Positions 1 through 5,472 of a stretch of DNA of 5,472 bases are shown one piece after another. The translations under genes and the position numbers were made by a program. Source of the DNA: a bacterium. Its GTDB lineage: Bacteria > Latescibacterota > UBA2968 > GCA-2709665. Position 1 is the first letter of the stretch. The number at the start of each line of letters is the position of its first letter. The stretch covers positions 1-5,472 of the forward strand of contig JAQCGA010000315.1 of assembly GCA_027619145.1 (NCBI GenBank), given 5' to 3'. The notes beneath the pieces are model-generated. The model had not been told where the DNA came from. It did no database searches and saw only the letters and a list, made by a program, of their open reading frames with translations.

Positions 1-366
1 GACGAGTTTGCGGCCGGTTTTTTTTGCGGTATCCAGCATGGTTTTGCCTTCGCGCGCGTTCATGGCCAGGGGTTTTTCCACGATGACGTGGGCACCGGCT
101 CTGAGGGCGGCGATTGTTGCGGGAGCGTGCAGGCCGTTGGGGGTGCAGACGCTGACTGCGTCGGGTTTGATTTTTTTGAGCATGGTTTTGTAGTCGGTGA
201 AGCAGTTTTCGATTTTGTACTGGTCCGACCATTTGGCCATGCTGGTTTCGGAGATGTCTGCCAGGGCGACCATTTCCACGTCGTCCATTTCTGCATAGCT
301 ACGCATGTGGGTACCGGCAATGCCGCCAGCGCCAATAAAAGCGACTCGTAGTTTTTTTGAGGCCAT
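1..366 (-). CDS. Gfo/Idh/MocA family oxidoreductase, N-terminal part (runs off the window)
   Basis: The first 122 codons of an NAD(P)-dependent oxidoreductase are present and the C-terminal catalytic domain lies outside the window. The start ATG at 366 opens with a beta strand and the Rossmann loop G12-A-G-G-I-A-G18. An acidic residue, D37 in the ALAD strand end, suggests a preference for NAD over NADP. The family signature E97-K98-P99 sits in the usual place (VIVEKPLAMN); its lysine is a conserved catalytic residue in this family. Family members oxidise or reduce sugars, inositols and related polyols in the cytoplasm, and the substrate cannot be told from this half. AAGGAG lies 5 bases before the start. 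The gene follows the deacetylase-like gene by 36 bases and is probably in the same operon. The family call is firm; the specific reaction is unknown. Confidence 0.93.
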   Translation of the reverse strand, partial: MASKKLRVAFIGAGGIAGTHMRSYAEMDDVEMVALADISETSMAKWSDQYKIENCFTDYKTMLKKIKPDAVSVCTPNGLHAPATIAALRAGAHVIVEKPLAMNAREGKTMLDTAKKTGRKLV

Positions 367-371
367 TTCTA

Positions 372-377
372 CTCCTT
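372..377 (-). promoter_or_regulatory. Ribosome-binding site of the Gfo/Idh/MocA gene
   Basis: The minus strand reads AAGGAG followed by 5 bases (TAGAA) and the ATG at 366. This strong Shine-Dalgarno match fixes the start of the partial oxidoreductase. It lies inside the 36-base gap, so the gene is translated independently of its upstream neighbour. Confidence 0.75.
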
Positions 378-402
378 CTGAGGTGATGAGGTTGGGGCAC
401 CG

Positions 403-1482
403 TCAATCGGGTACGCCTAAGTAGCCTTCGTGGAAGAAGACGGGTTCGTAGCCGTGGTCCGTAACCCAGCGGATGGCAGCGTTCAGGCGCTGCGCGTGGT
501 CTGGAATATGGTTTTGATAAAAGGGCCAGAAGTACTGTTCGTGGGTGAAGAGGTCCATGATTTCGGCATGGTTGGGGTCTGCATACAGGGGTTCGAGTGT
601 GTGGGCGATGCGCTCGAGTGGCGTGCTGTTGCAGACAATGTCGATGCGAGAGAAGGTGATGCCGCTGTCGAAGTCTAGCAGGGCGTCGTGGCGAGAGAGG
701 TGTTCGGAACGGGTGTCGTCCAGGAGGTAGTGGATATCCCACAGGCCGTTGCGCAGGGTAACCTGACTGCTGAGGACGCGGATGCCGCGTTCATAGAGGG
801 CTGGAAAGACGGCAGGTTGGACCATGCCCCAGTGAATGACGGTGGGCGGCGCGCAGGTTTCGGGGCCGGCGAAGCGGTGGATTTGTTCGTTTACCTGGTC
901 CCAATCCGTAAGCAGGCGTTGTGCAGAGGTGTACTGGTAGGGTCGGTCGGGTTTGTCTGCACGGGCATGGAAGGCGAGCTTGAGCCAGTCTGCGTTTTTC
1001 TGCCACTCGTTTTTGTAGCGGTCGGGAAACTGAGTGAGGTCGAAGTCGTGGTCTGTGGTGAAATAGATATTGACGGAAAAGCGGGCACCGTATTGGGTGT
1101 TCAGGTTGCGCAGCATGGCGAGGTAGAAGCAATCGAAGAGGGAGTTGTATTGATTCTGAGCGATGTCCCGGAGAAAGAAGATGTTGTCGTCTATGGAGAA
1201 GCGATACCGGGGGCGCGAGTTGCGATCCCAGCGGACGCGGATGTTGTGTTCGTGGTTGCCCGATGGGCCGTGGGAGATGGCGACGATGTCGGTTTCTTTT
1301 TCTGTGAGGGACAGGGGTGCACTGAAGTGAGTGCCTTCGCGGTGTGCGGGAATACCGTTGACGTTGACGGTGTCTCCCAGAGGCGCGTGGCCGGCGACGG
1401 TGATGTCCAGGCTACCGTTCGACTGTTTCCCATGTCGATGGTTGAGTACTGCGCCGTGGACCGGTGTATCTATTGTAAGCAT
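403..1482 (-). CDS. Polysaccharide-deacetylase-like protein with an N-terminal beta-sandwich domain
   Basis: This 359-residue protein is probably a carbohydrate-active or deacetylase-fold enzyme. Residues 1-90 alternate short beta strands (LTIDTPVHGAVL, LDITVAGHAP, DTVNVNG) and resemble an Ig-like accessory domain. From about 92 a NodB-like barrel begins: S96-I-D-D99 takes the place of the usual TFDD metal motif, H172 lies in LKLAFHARAD, and T313-H-E-Q-Y-F318 near the end looks like another conserved functional segment. No signal peptide or membrane helix is visible, so a cytoplasmic location is likely. The frame stays open to 1725, overlapping the dehydrogenase gene, with another ATG at 1563. 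I chose 1482 because GAAGGA sits 9 bases upstream and the protein-like sequence begins there. It follows the dehydrogenase by 68 bases. The fold assignment is an inference from motifs, and catalytic activity is uncertain because the second metal histidine of NodB enzymes is not evident. Confidence 0.8.
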   Translation of the reverse strand: MLTIDTPVHGAVLNHRHGKQSNGSLDITVAGHAPLGDTVNVNGIPAHREGTHFSAPLSLTEKETDIVAISHGPSGNHEHNIRVRWDRNSRPRYRFSIDDNIFFLRDIAQNQYNSLFDCFYLAMLRNLNTQYGARFSVNIYFTTDHDFDLTQFPDRYKNEWQKNADWLKLAFHARADKPDRPYQYTSAQRLLTDWDQVNEQIHRFAGPETCAPPTVIHWGMVQPAVFPALYERGIRVLSSQVTLRNGLWDIHYLLDDTRSEHLSRHDALLDFDSGITFSRIDIVCNSTPLERIAHTLEPLYADPNHAEIMDLFTHEQYFWPFYQNHIPDHAQRLNAAIRWVTDHGYEPVFFHEGYLGVPD

Positions 1483-1491
1483 GCAGAACTG

Positions 1492-1497
1492 TCCTTC
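1492..1497 (-). promoter_or_regulatory. Ribosome-binding site that decides the start of the deacetylase-like gene
   Basis: The minus strand reads GAAGGA, then 9 bases, then the ATG at 1482. The in-frame ATG at 1563 would overlap the end of the preceding gene by 13 bases and would encode a leader, MEHLSPRSS onwards, with no domain character. The site therefore supports the shorter protein. Confidence 0.65.
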
Positions 1498-1550
1498 GTA
1501 GAAAGAGATCGGAGCAATGAGCCAATGTGCTGGCGTAGAGCTTCTGGGGC

Positions 1551-2564
1551 TCAGGTGTTCCATTCCAGAATAACGCCCATCGCCTGTGACCGGTCTTCCA
1601 TGAGCATGGTATAGAGTTCCGGAGCCTGTGCGAAGGGGGCCCGGTGGCTGATGAGCGGTTTGACGTTGAGTTCTCCGTTTGCTACGAGGTCGAAGAAGAG
1701 TTCGCCGTGGCGCGGGCGGGTCCACTGGTTGTATGGGGTTTCGTAGGCGGGATGGGAGCCGTTGTGTGCGCCAATGATGGTGTAGCTGGGCGCGTTGCAG
1801 AGGTCGTGAAAGTCGAACTCTTTTGTGCGGTGCCGGGGGCTGCTGAGGATGACGAGGCGGCCCTGACGTTTGAGAGCTTCGAATTCACGGGGGATGAGGT
1901 CGGGGTTGCCGGTGGCTTCGTAGACGACGTCGGCCAGGCGATCTCGGGTGATTTTTCCGATGGTTTCAACGGTATTTTCTTTTTCTGGATTGAGGGGATG
2001 GATTCGCGGAGATTGGGGCAGGAGGTCGAGGCGTTTTTGTACGACGTCGATGCCAAAGACATGGCTGGCGCCGGCCAGGTGGGCGAAGCGTACGGCGAGT
2101 TGGCCGATGAGGCCCAGACCATAGACGGCGGCGGATTCGCCCCAGGTGAGTTCGCCCCGGCGGATGCCGTTCATAACGATTTCTGCAAGGGTGAAGAAGA
2201 CGGCTTCTTCGTCCGAGATGTCACGGAGAATGGGGCGGATGGAGCCGGGTTTGAGGACGGAGTAAGCGGTGTGGCGTGCGTGGCAGGCTACTTTGCGGCC
2301 GATCCAGCTTTTGTCTACGCCCAGACCTGTGTCGATGACTTCGCCAACGCTGTTGTAGCCGGGCGTAAACGGGAATTTTCCGTAGTTGGCCCAGGCGGAT
2401 TCGCGGGGGAACTGGCCGTTGAGGATGGTGAGTTCGGTTCCTGTGCTGATGAGGGTGCGCCGGGTGCGAACGAGGAGTTCGCCTTCGGCCGGTGCGGGGA
2501 TGGGGCGGTCTTCGAGGATGACTTTTGTGGGTTTGGCAAAGACGACGGTCGGGTTGGTTTCCAT
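1551..2564 (-). CDS. MDR-family (alcohol dehydrogenase-like) oxidoreductase lacking zinc ligands
   Basis: This 337-residue cytoplasmic medium-chain dehydrogenase/reductase has the two expected parts. A GroES-like domain (about 1-120) carries L38-I-S-T-G-T-E44 and P68-G-Y-N-S-V-G74. A Rossmann domain follows, with G149-L-G-L-I-G154 and an acidic residue, D173, at the end of the second strand, which favours NAD(H). In zinc alcohol dehydrogenases the catalytic cysteine and the GHE histidine fall in the two N-terminal motifs; here they are replaced by S/T and Y/N. The four-cysteine structural zinc lobe is also absent. The pattern resembles the branch that includes bacteriochlorophyllide dehydrogenase BchC and many unassigned threonine-dehydrogenase-like proteins; BchC itself is not implied. 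The start has AGGA 9 bases upstream, and only 15 bases separate it from the propeller gene. The family is secure; the substrate is unknown. Confidence 0.93.
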   Translation of the reverse strand: METNPTVVFAKPTKVILEDRPIPAPAEGELLVRTRRTLISTGTELTILNGQFPRESAWANYGKFPFTPGYNSVGEVIDTGLGVDKSWIGRKVACHARHTAYSVLKPGSIRPILRDISDEEAVFFTLAEIVMNGIRRGELTWGESAAVYGLGLIGQLAVRFAHLAGASHVFGIDVVQKRLDLLPQSPRIHPLNPEKENTVETIGKITRDRLADVVYEATGNPDLIPREFEALKRQGRLVILSSPRHRTKEFDFHDLCNAPSYTIIGAHNGSHPAYETPYNQWTRPRHGELFFDLVANGELNVKPLISHRAPFAQAPELYTMLMEDRSQAMGVILEWNT

Positions 2565-2579
2565 GTATGGAGTTCCTGT

Positions 2580-4118
2580 CTAAAAGAGGGTTGCAGACCG
2601 GAGTTCGACTCCTGTGGAAAAGTAGATTTCTTTTCCCAGGATTGGGCCGGCGATCTCGATGCCGTTTTCTACCCGTACGAGTTCTGTGATATTCAGTGTG
2701 GCAGGGTTCAGCCGGTAGATGAAGGCGCTGGTGAATCCGTAGATGTTGCCGTCTGGGCCGTTTTGTAAGCCCAGGTCTCGGGCAGATCCTTCGGGTAGGC
2801 TGATGCGGTTCGTGAAGGTACGGGTGTTCGGGTCGAAAACAAAGAGTTCATCTGGACCGCCGCCGCGTACGGTGCCGTAGAGGCGTCCATCTGGGCCGGT
2901 GAGCAGGGCGTTAAAGACGGAGGTTTTTCGGCCGTCCAGGGTTCCTTCCCAGACTTTTTGTTCGGCGCGGTAGTCCCAGAGGAAGAGGGTGGCTTCGTCC
3001 ACTTTCGGCTGTGTGCCGCTGCCGCCAGAGATGCTGGTACCTACGGCGATGAGGCCCTGCTGTTCCAGGTGTGCGAGGGTGTAACAACTGCCGTCGCCTG
3101 CGATGTTGTAGTAGGCTTTTTTTGTGTCGGTTTGTGGATCGTAATACGACAGGGGTCCGCCCCAGCGGCCGTAGTCTGGCAGGGAGGCGGTCCAGATACG
3201 ACCCAGGGGACCGGCCAGGGTGGAGCGGGGTCGGTAAGAAAGATCGTCGATGCGGCCAAGTTCGCGGGGGTTGTCGTTCGGACCAGTTCCGTAGTTGTAG
3301 GGTTCTGCTGGATCGTATACTGAGATACGGGCGGCGGGATAGGAAGAAATGTACAGTTTTCCGTTCAGGTTGGCCATGGAGTAGGCTTCGCCGCTGGAGG
3401 CGGAGCATTTGCCCAGGTCGGTTGTTTCTCCGGTTTGCGGGTTGTGGCGGAAGAGGTGAAGAGGCAGAATGCTGGAGCCGTAGATGTTGTTGTCCGGACC
3501 GGCGTGGACATAGAAGATGTCGCTGCCACTGGATTTGTAATCCAGGTGGAATTCATGGGTAGAACCGCCGGGTTTTCGGATGCGAAGGGTGCGGTTGAGT
3601 TGCTGGGACGCGTCTGCAAAAGAGAAGGTGCTGCCGTCTGGCAAGGTGGGATTGGGGAAAGATGCAGGTGGATCTCCGATGGCAACAGCATGGGTGCCGG
3701 AGATGCGGTAGTTGCCCAGGCTGGAGACGATGTAGAGACTACCGTCTTGACCTTTGCGCAGGTCCAGGGTTTCCTGGCCTTTGGTGGTGATGGGGCCGAT
3801 CTGATATTTTTTTTGAGTGTAGGGGTCAAAGACGACGACGTGCGGCTGGGTCTGGCGGATGAGGCAGGCAATGCGTCCGTCTGTATTGACAAGCGGATAG
3901 TTGTACATGTCTGTGTCATCCATGCGGCCGTAGCGGGTGAATTCGCCGGTGTTCGGGTCGTAGGCGGTGAGGTCTGCTGCGGGATAGCTGCCAATCCAGA
4001 TGCGGCCGCTGGCGTCTTCGTCCATGCGGCAAGGGAAGGTTGCGGCACCAGGATTGATGGCACCCAGGTCCTGGAGTTCATTTTTTTTAGGGTCGAAGCA
4101 GAGCAGGTGGCCGGCATA
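2580..4118 (-). CDS. Secreted beta-propeller protein, 3' part after a frameshift
   Basis: About 512 residues continue the protein that begins at 4629, in a different frame. Reading onward from 4118 gives YAGHLLCFDP, which joins naturally to GKLYIG at the end of the 5' part. The first ATG in this frame is at 4025, has no Shine-Dalgarno sequence, and begins mid-repeat, so it is unlikely to be a true start. The chain is built from about nine repeats that pair a G-[RKN]-[IL]-[YW] turn (GPDGRLYG, GPDGNIYG, GPDNNIYG, SGRIWIG, NGKLYIS) with a strand ending in DPxTG or a variant (LTAYDPNTGEF, LFVFDPNTRTF, YRLNPATLN). This is typical of beta-propeller folds in the NHL, PQQ or SMP-30-like range. No catalytic residues can be named. 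The role is probably ligand binding or a lactonase-like activity outside the membrane. The TAG stop lies 15 bases before the dehydrogenase start. Confidence 0.82.
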   Translation of the reverse strand, partial: YAGHLLCFDPKKNELQDLGAINPGAATFPCRMDEDASGRIWIGSYPAADLTAYDPNTGEFTRYGRMDDTDMYNYPLVNTDGRIACLIRQTQPHVVVFDPYTQKKYQIGPITTKGQETLDLRKGQDGSLYIVSSLGNYRISGTHAVAIGDPPASFPNPTLPDGSTFSFADASQQLNRTLRIRKPGGSTHEFHLDYKSSGSDIFYVHAGPDNNIYGSSILPLHLFRHNPQTGETTDLGKCSASSGEAYSMANLNGKLYISSYPAARISVYDPAEPYNYGTGPNDNPRELGRIDDLSYRPRSTLAGPLGRIWTASLPDYGRWGGPLSYYDPQTDTKKAYYNIAGDGSCYTLAHLEQQGLIAVGTSISGGSGTQPKVDEATLFLWDYRAEQKVWEGTLDGRKTSVFNALLTGPDGRLYGTVRGGGPDELFVFDPNTRTFTNRISLPEGSARDLGLQNGPDGNIYGFTSAFIYRLNPATLNITELVRVENGIEIAGPILGKEIYFSTGVELRSATLF

Positions 4119-4629
4119 GGCCGATGTAGAGTTTTCCGGTACTGCTTACAAGGGTGGCTGTGGGGTAGTTGGAGTTGGACACCGGAGAGACAAATTGCTG
4201 GAACTCTCCGGTGTCCGGATCAATCTGGAGCACAAAAAGGTTGTCTGCCTGTTGTCCCATGGTGGCATAGAGGCAGGGGTCTCCGTTTCTGTTCTTGCCG
4301 GGATGGAGGCGCACCCAGTTGACGGAGCGGACGGGTGTGCCCAGGGTGCGTACCTGAACTTTGGATTTTGCATCTCGCCGGTAGAGGCGTACGAAGACGA
4401 GGAAGTCCGGGAAGTCCACGGTGCCGTTTCCGTTGAGGTCGTATTCGACCTGGGTGGAGCCATAGGCACGGGCAAATTGGATGAAGTCTGTAAATTCCAC
4501 GGTGCCGTTGTGGTCGAAGTCCACGGAGACTGCGGTTTGTGCCCGAGAAGGATCGGAGACGTAGAGAAAAGCGAGCAGGATCAGGGCCAGAGAGGCCGCT
4601 GTCGCAATGAATGTGATGCGGAGTTTCAT
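4087..4629 (-). CDS. Secreted dockerin-like/EF-hand beta-propeller protein, 5' part before a frameshift
   Basis: The reading frame from the ATG at 4629 encodes a typical export signal: basic KLR, a hydrophobic stretch over residues 5-24, and a likely signal peptidase site at S28-R-A30|Q31. Two calcium-binding loops follow, D37-F-D-H-N-G-T-V-E-F-T-D48 and D64-L-N-G-N-G-T-V-D-F-P-D75, each followed by a helix-like FIQFARAYG or FLVFVRLYR. This arrangement resembles a type I dockerin or paired EF-hand. Propeller repeats start at about 95 (FVLQIDPDTGEF, TGKLYIG). After G170 the frame is lost and reads 11 unrelated residues to a TAA at 4087. Without the shift the protein would have about 683 residues. 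A weak GGA 10 bases upstream is the only ribosome-site candidate, and the gap to the hydrolase gene is 25 bases. Upstream extension of this frame beyond 4629 is antisense-like noise within the hydrolase gene. Confidence 0.82.
   Translation of the reverse strand: MKLRITFIATAASLALILLAFLYVSDPSRAQTAVSVDFDHNGTVEFTDFIQFARAYGSTQVEYDLNGNGTVDFPDFLVFVRLYRRDAKSKVQVRTLGTPVRSVNWVRLHPGKNRNGDPCLYATMGQQADNLFVLQIDPDTGEFQQFVSPVSNSNYPTATLVSSTGKLYIGLCRPPALLRP
4116..4125 (-). other. Frameshift junction splitting the dockerin/propeller gene
   Basis: On the minus strand the codons ATC GGC (I169-G170, 4120-4125) are the last that fit the propeller pattern in the first frame. TAT GCC GGC CAC (4107-4118) resumes the pattern in the next frame, leaving a single C at 4119 unassigned. 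Compared with the expected G-K-L-Y-I-G-x-Y-A-G-H form, two bases of the x codon appear to be missing; alternatively one base was inserted. The spot is not a homopolymer. A real mutation, an assembly error and translational frameshifting are all possible, in falling order of my preference for the first two. Confidence 0.75.
4177..4216. repeat. Perfect 13-base inverted repeat inside the propeller reading frame
   Basis: GGACACCGGAGAG at 4177-4189 is the exact reverse complement of CTCTCCGGTGTCC at 4204-4216, with a 14-base loop at 4190-4203. In the transcript this could form a GC-rich hairpin. The 4204-4216 arm encodes the common repeat motif D-T-G-E, while the other arm encodes S-P-V-S. No run of T follows on either strand, so it does not look like an intrinsic terminator. 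Confidence 0.8.
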
Positions 4630-4654
4630 GAGACAGATTCCAGTTTGGTTGACT

Positions 4655-5434
4655 TCAACCGGGCAGGCCGGCGATGAGTTCGTCTGAGGTGATGGAGTAT
4701 TTGCCAAACATTTCCAGGATGAGGACGGCTCCTCGGGTTTGCCAGAGTTCGTCGTGGGTTTCAAAGGATTCCATGCCGGTGGTGCAGTCGCGGAGCATGA
4801 TGATTTCGTAGCCGTATTTGGACAAATATGATGAAAGAAGGTCCAGGTGGAGAATGCAGGCGTTGGTGTTGAAGCCCAGATAGATGAGGAAGAGGATGCC
4901 GTTCTGTTTGCAGTAGCGGTGTAGTTCTTCACCGTTGGCGATGACGACTTCGTTGCCTTCGGGCTGGACTTGAGGGTGCATGACCAGGCCGGCAACGCGT
5001 TCTTCGCGTTCTTTCGATCTGGGCTCGTGTGGACGTGTGTATTTTTTGAAGTCGCCGGATTTGTTGCGGAATTCCGGAGGGGGCCATTCGTTGTCTTTGC
5101 CTGCGTTGAGCTCTTCTTTGGGTACAAGGTTCACCCAGGCGGGCTGGCTCTGGGCCAGGTTGCGACCGGGCGAGGGGGCGTGGATGAGTTGCAGGCCGGC
5201 TTTGCGGCAGTGGGCGATGAGGGGGATAATTTTTTGCTGGACGACTTCTTCACCGCGTGCTTCGGTGTCTGTGATGTAGTGGCGGTCCCAGACGTCTACG
5301 AGGACGACGGCGGTCTGGTCCAGGGGAATTTCCCAGTCCAGGGTGGCGTAGTTGGTGTTTTTTTCGATCCATTCTACGCCTGGATCTACGTGCCAGCGGT
5401 AGTAGCGGGGGTTGATTTTTATGGTTTTTTCCAT
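4655..5434 (-). CDS. Isochorismatase-like cysteine hydrolase family protein
   Basis: This 259-residue cytoplasmic protein has the isochorismatase/nicotinamidase-like fold. The first core strand, A42-V-V-L-V-D47, supplies the family aspartate. The nucleophile motif is G187-F-N-T-N-A-C193, with C193 as the expected catalytic cysteine, followed by the strand I211-I-M-L and R215-D-C-T-T-G. The family lysine is not evident: the segment that normally carries it reads VVIANGEELHRYCKQNG (about 163-179). The protein is longer than the usual 180-210 residues because of an N-terminal extension (1-38) and an insert of roughly 60 residues (90-155) rich in charged and proline residues. Members hydrolyse amides or related bonds (nicotinamide, ureidoacrylate, N-carbamoylsarcosine) or isochorismate; none can be chosen here. 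AGGAGA lies 6 bases before the start. It is the first gene visible in the cluster and precedes the exported propeller gene by 25 bases. Confidence 0.9.
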   Translation of the reverse strand: MEKTIKINPRYYRWHVDPGVEWIEKNTNYATLDWEIPLDQTAVVLVDVWDRHYITDTEARGEEVVQQKIIPLIAHCRKAGLQLIHAPSPGRNLAQSQPAWVNLVPKEELNAGKDNEWPPPEFRNKSGDFKKYTRPHEPRSKEREERVAGLVMHPQVQPEGNEVVIANGEELHRYCKQNGILFLIYLGFNTNACILHLDLLSSYLSKYGYEIIMLRDCTTGMESFETHDELWQTRGAVLILEMFGKYSITSDELIAGLPG

Positions 5435-5440
5435 TGTGTT

Positions 5441-5446
5441 TCTCCT
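5441..5446 (-). promoter_or_regulatory. Ribosome-binding site of the hydrolase gene
   Basis: The minus strand reads AGGAGA, then 6 bases, then the ATG at 5434, a strong and well-spaced match. Only 26 bases remain beyond it in the window, and I see no promoter there. Confidence 0.7.
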
Positions 5447-5472
5447 GGTTGTGTTGTTGGAAAGGCCCCCAC

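Noticed and set aside
1644..2768. A 374-codon open frame on the plus strand, and similar long frames at 688-1614 and 3435-4322
   Set aside because: They lie antisense to well-supported genes, are rich in G, D, V and F without domain character, and lack a ribosome-binding sequence. They are the usual mirror frames of high-GC coding sequence.
4081..4088. A run of eight A on the coding strand as a slippage site causing programmed frameshifting
   Set aside because: The first frame meets its TAA stop at the very start of the run and has already lost the propeller pattern about 30 bases earlier, so slippage there could not join the two halves.
3365..4117. A 250-codon open frame in the third minus-strand frame starting within the frameshift area
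   Set aside because: Its sequence is S/T/P/A rich without repeats, whereas the 2580-4118 frame carries the propeller pattern over the same bases.
4177..4216. The 13-base inverted repeat as an intrinsic terminator
   Set aside because: No T tract follows the stem on either strand and it lies in the middle of a reading frame.
4647..4660. Short inverted repeat GGTTGA/TCAACC over the stop codon of the hydrolase gene
   Set aside because: A six-base stem with a two-base loop and no T run is too weak to call a terminator or operator.
4630..5127. Upstream extension of the propeller frame, starting at an ATG at 5127
   Set aside because: It overlaps the hydrolase gene on the same strand, is low in complexity (S, T, K and P rich), and is followed by a clear signal peptide start at 4629.

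Overview
All supportable genes lie on the minus strand, so the cluster reads from right to left. In order of transcription they are: an isochorismatase-like cysteine hydrolase (4655-5434); a secreted protein with paired EF-hand/dockerin-like repeats and a long beta-propeller (about 2580-4629), broken by one frameshift near 4119; a medium-chain dehydrogenase/reductase without recognisable zinc ligands (1551-2564); a two-domain polysaccharide-deacetylase-like protein (403-1482); and the N-terminal part of a Gfo/Idh/MocA-type oxidoreductase that leaves the window at base 1. The gaps are 25, 15, 68 and 36 bases. Most starts have a purine-rich ribosome-binding sequence and no terminator is visible between genes, so the layout looks like one operon continuing beyond both ends of the window.

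The organism is an uncultured-type bacterium with fairly high GC. The dockerin-like repeat of the form D-x-D-x-N-G-T-V-x-F-x-D-F, placed beside MDR, Gfo/Idh/MocA, isochorismatase-like and deacetylase-like genes, recalls gene sets I associate with environmental or sponge-associated lineages such as Latescibacterota, Poribacteria or related groups. This placement is an impression from protein style, not the result of a search.

Functionally the set resembles a small-molecule or sugar-derivative catabolic cassette. Two cytoplasmic NAD(P)-type oxidoreductases and a hydrolase would modify a substrate, a deacetylase-like protein may act on a carbohydrate, and an exported calcium-binding propeller may bind or process a polymer outside the membrane. 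No substrate can be named from the sequence.

The least ordinary part is 4080-4220. It holds a perfect 13-base inverted repeat inside the propeller reading frame (4177-4216) and, about 57 bases further along the transcript, the frameshift that splits the gene. I found no RNA genes, CRISPR arrays, insertion sequences or attachment sites. No stretch longer than 68 bases lacks a gene. I did not find a convincing new defence or mobile system.
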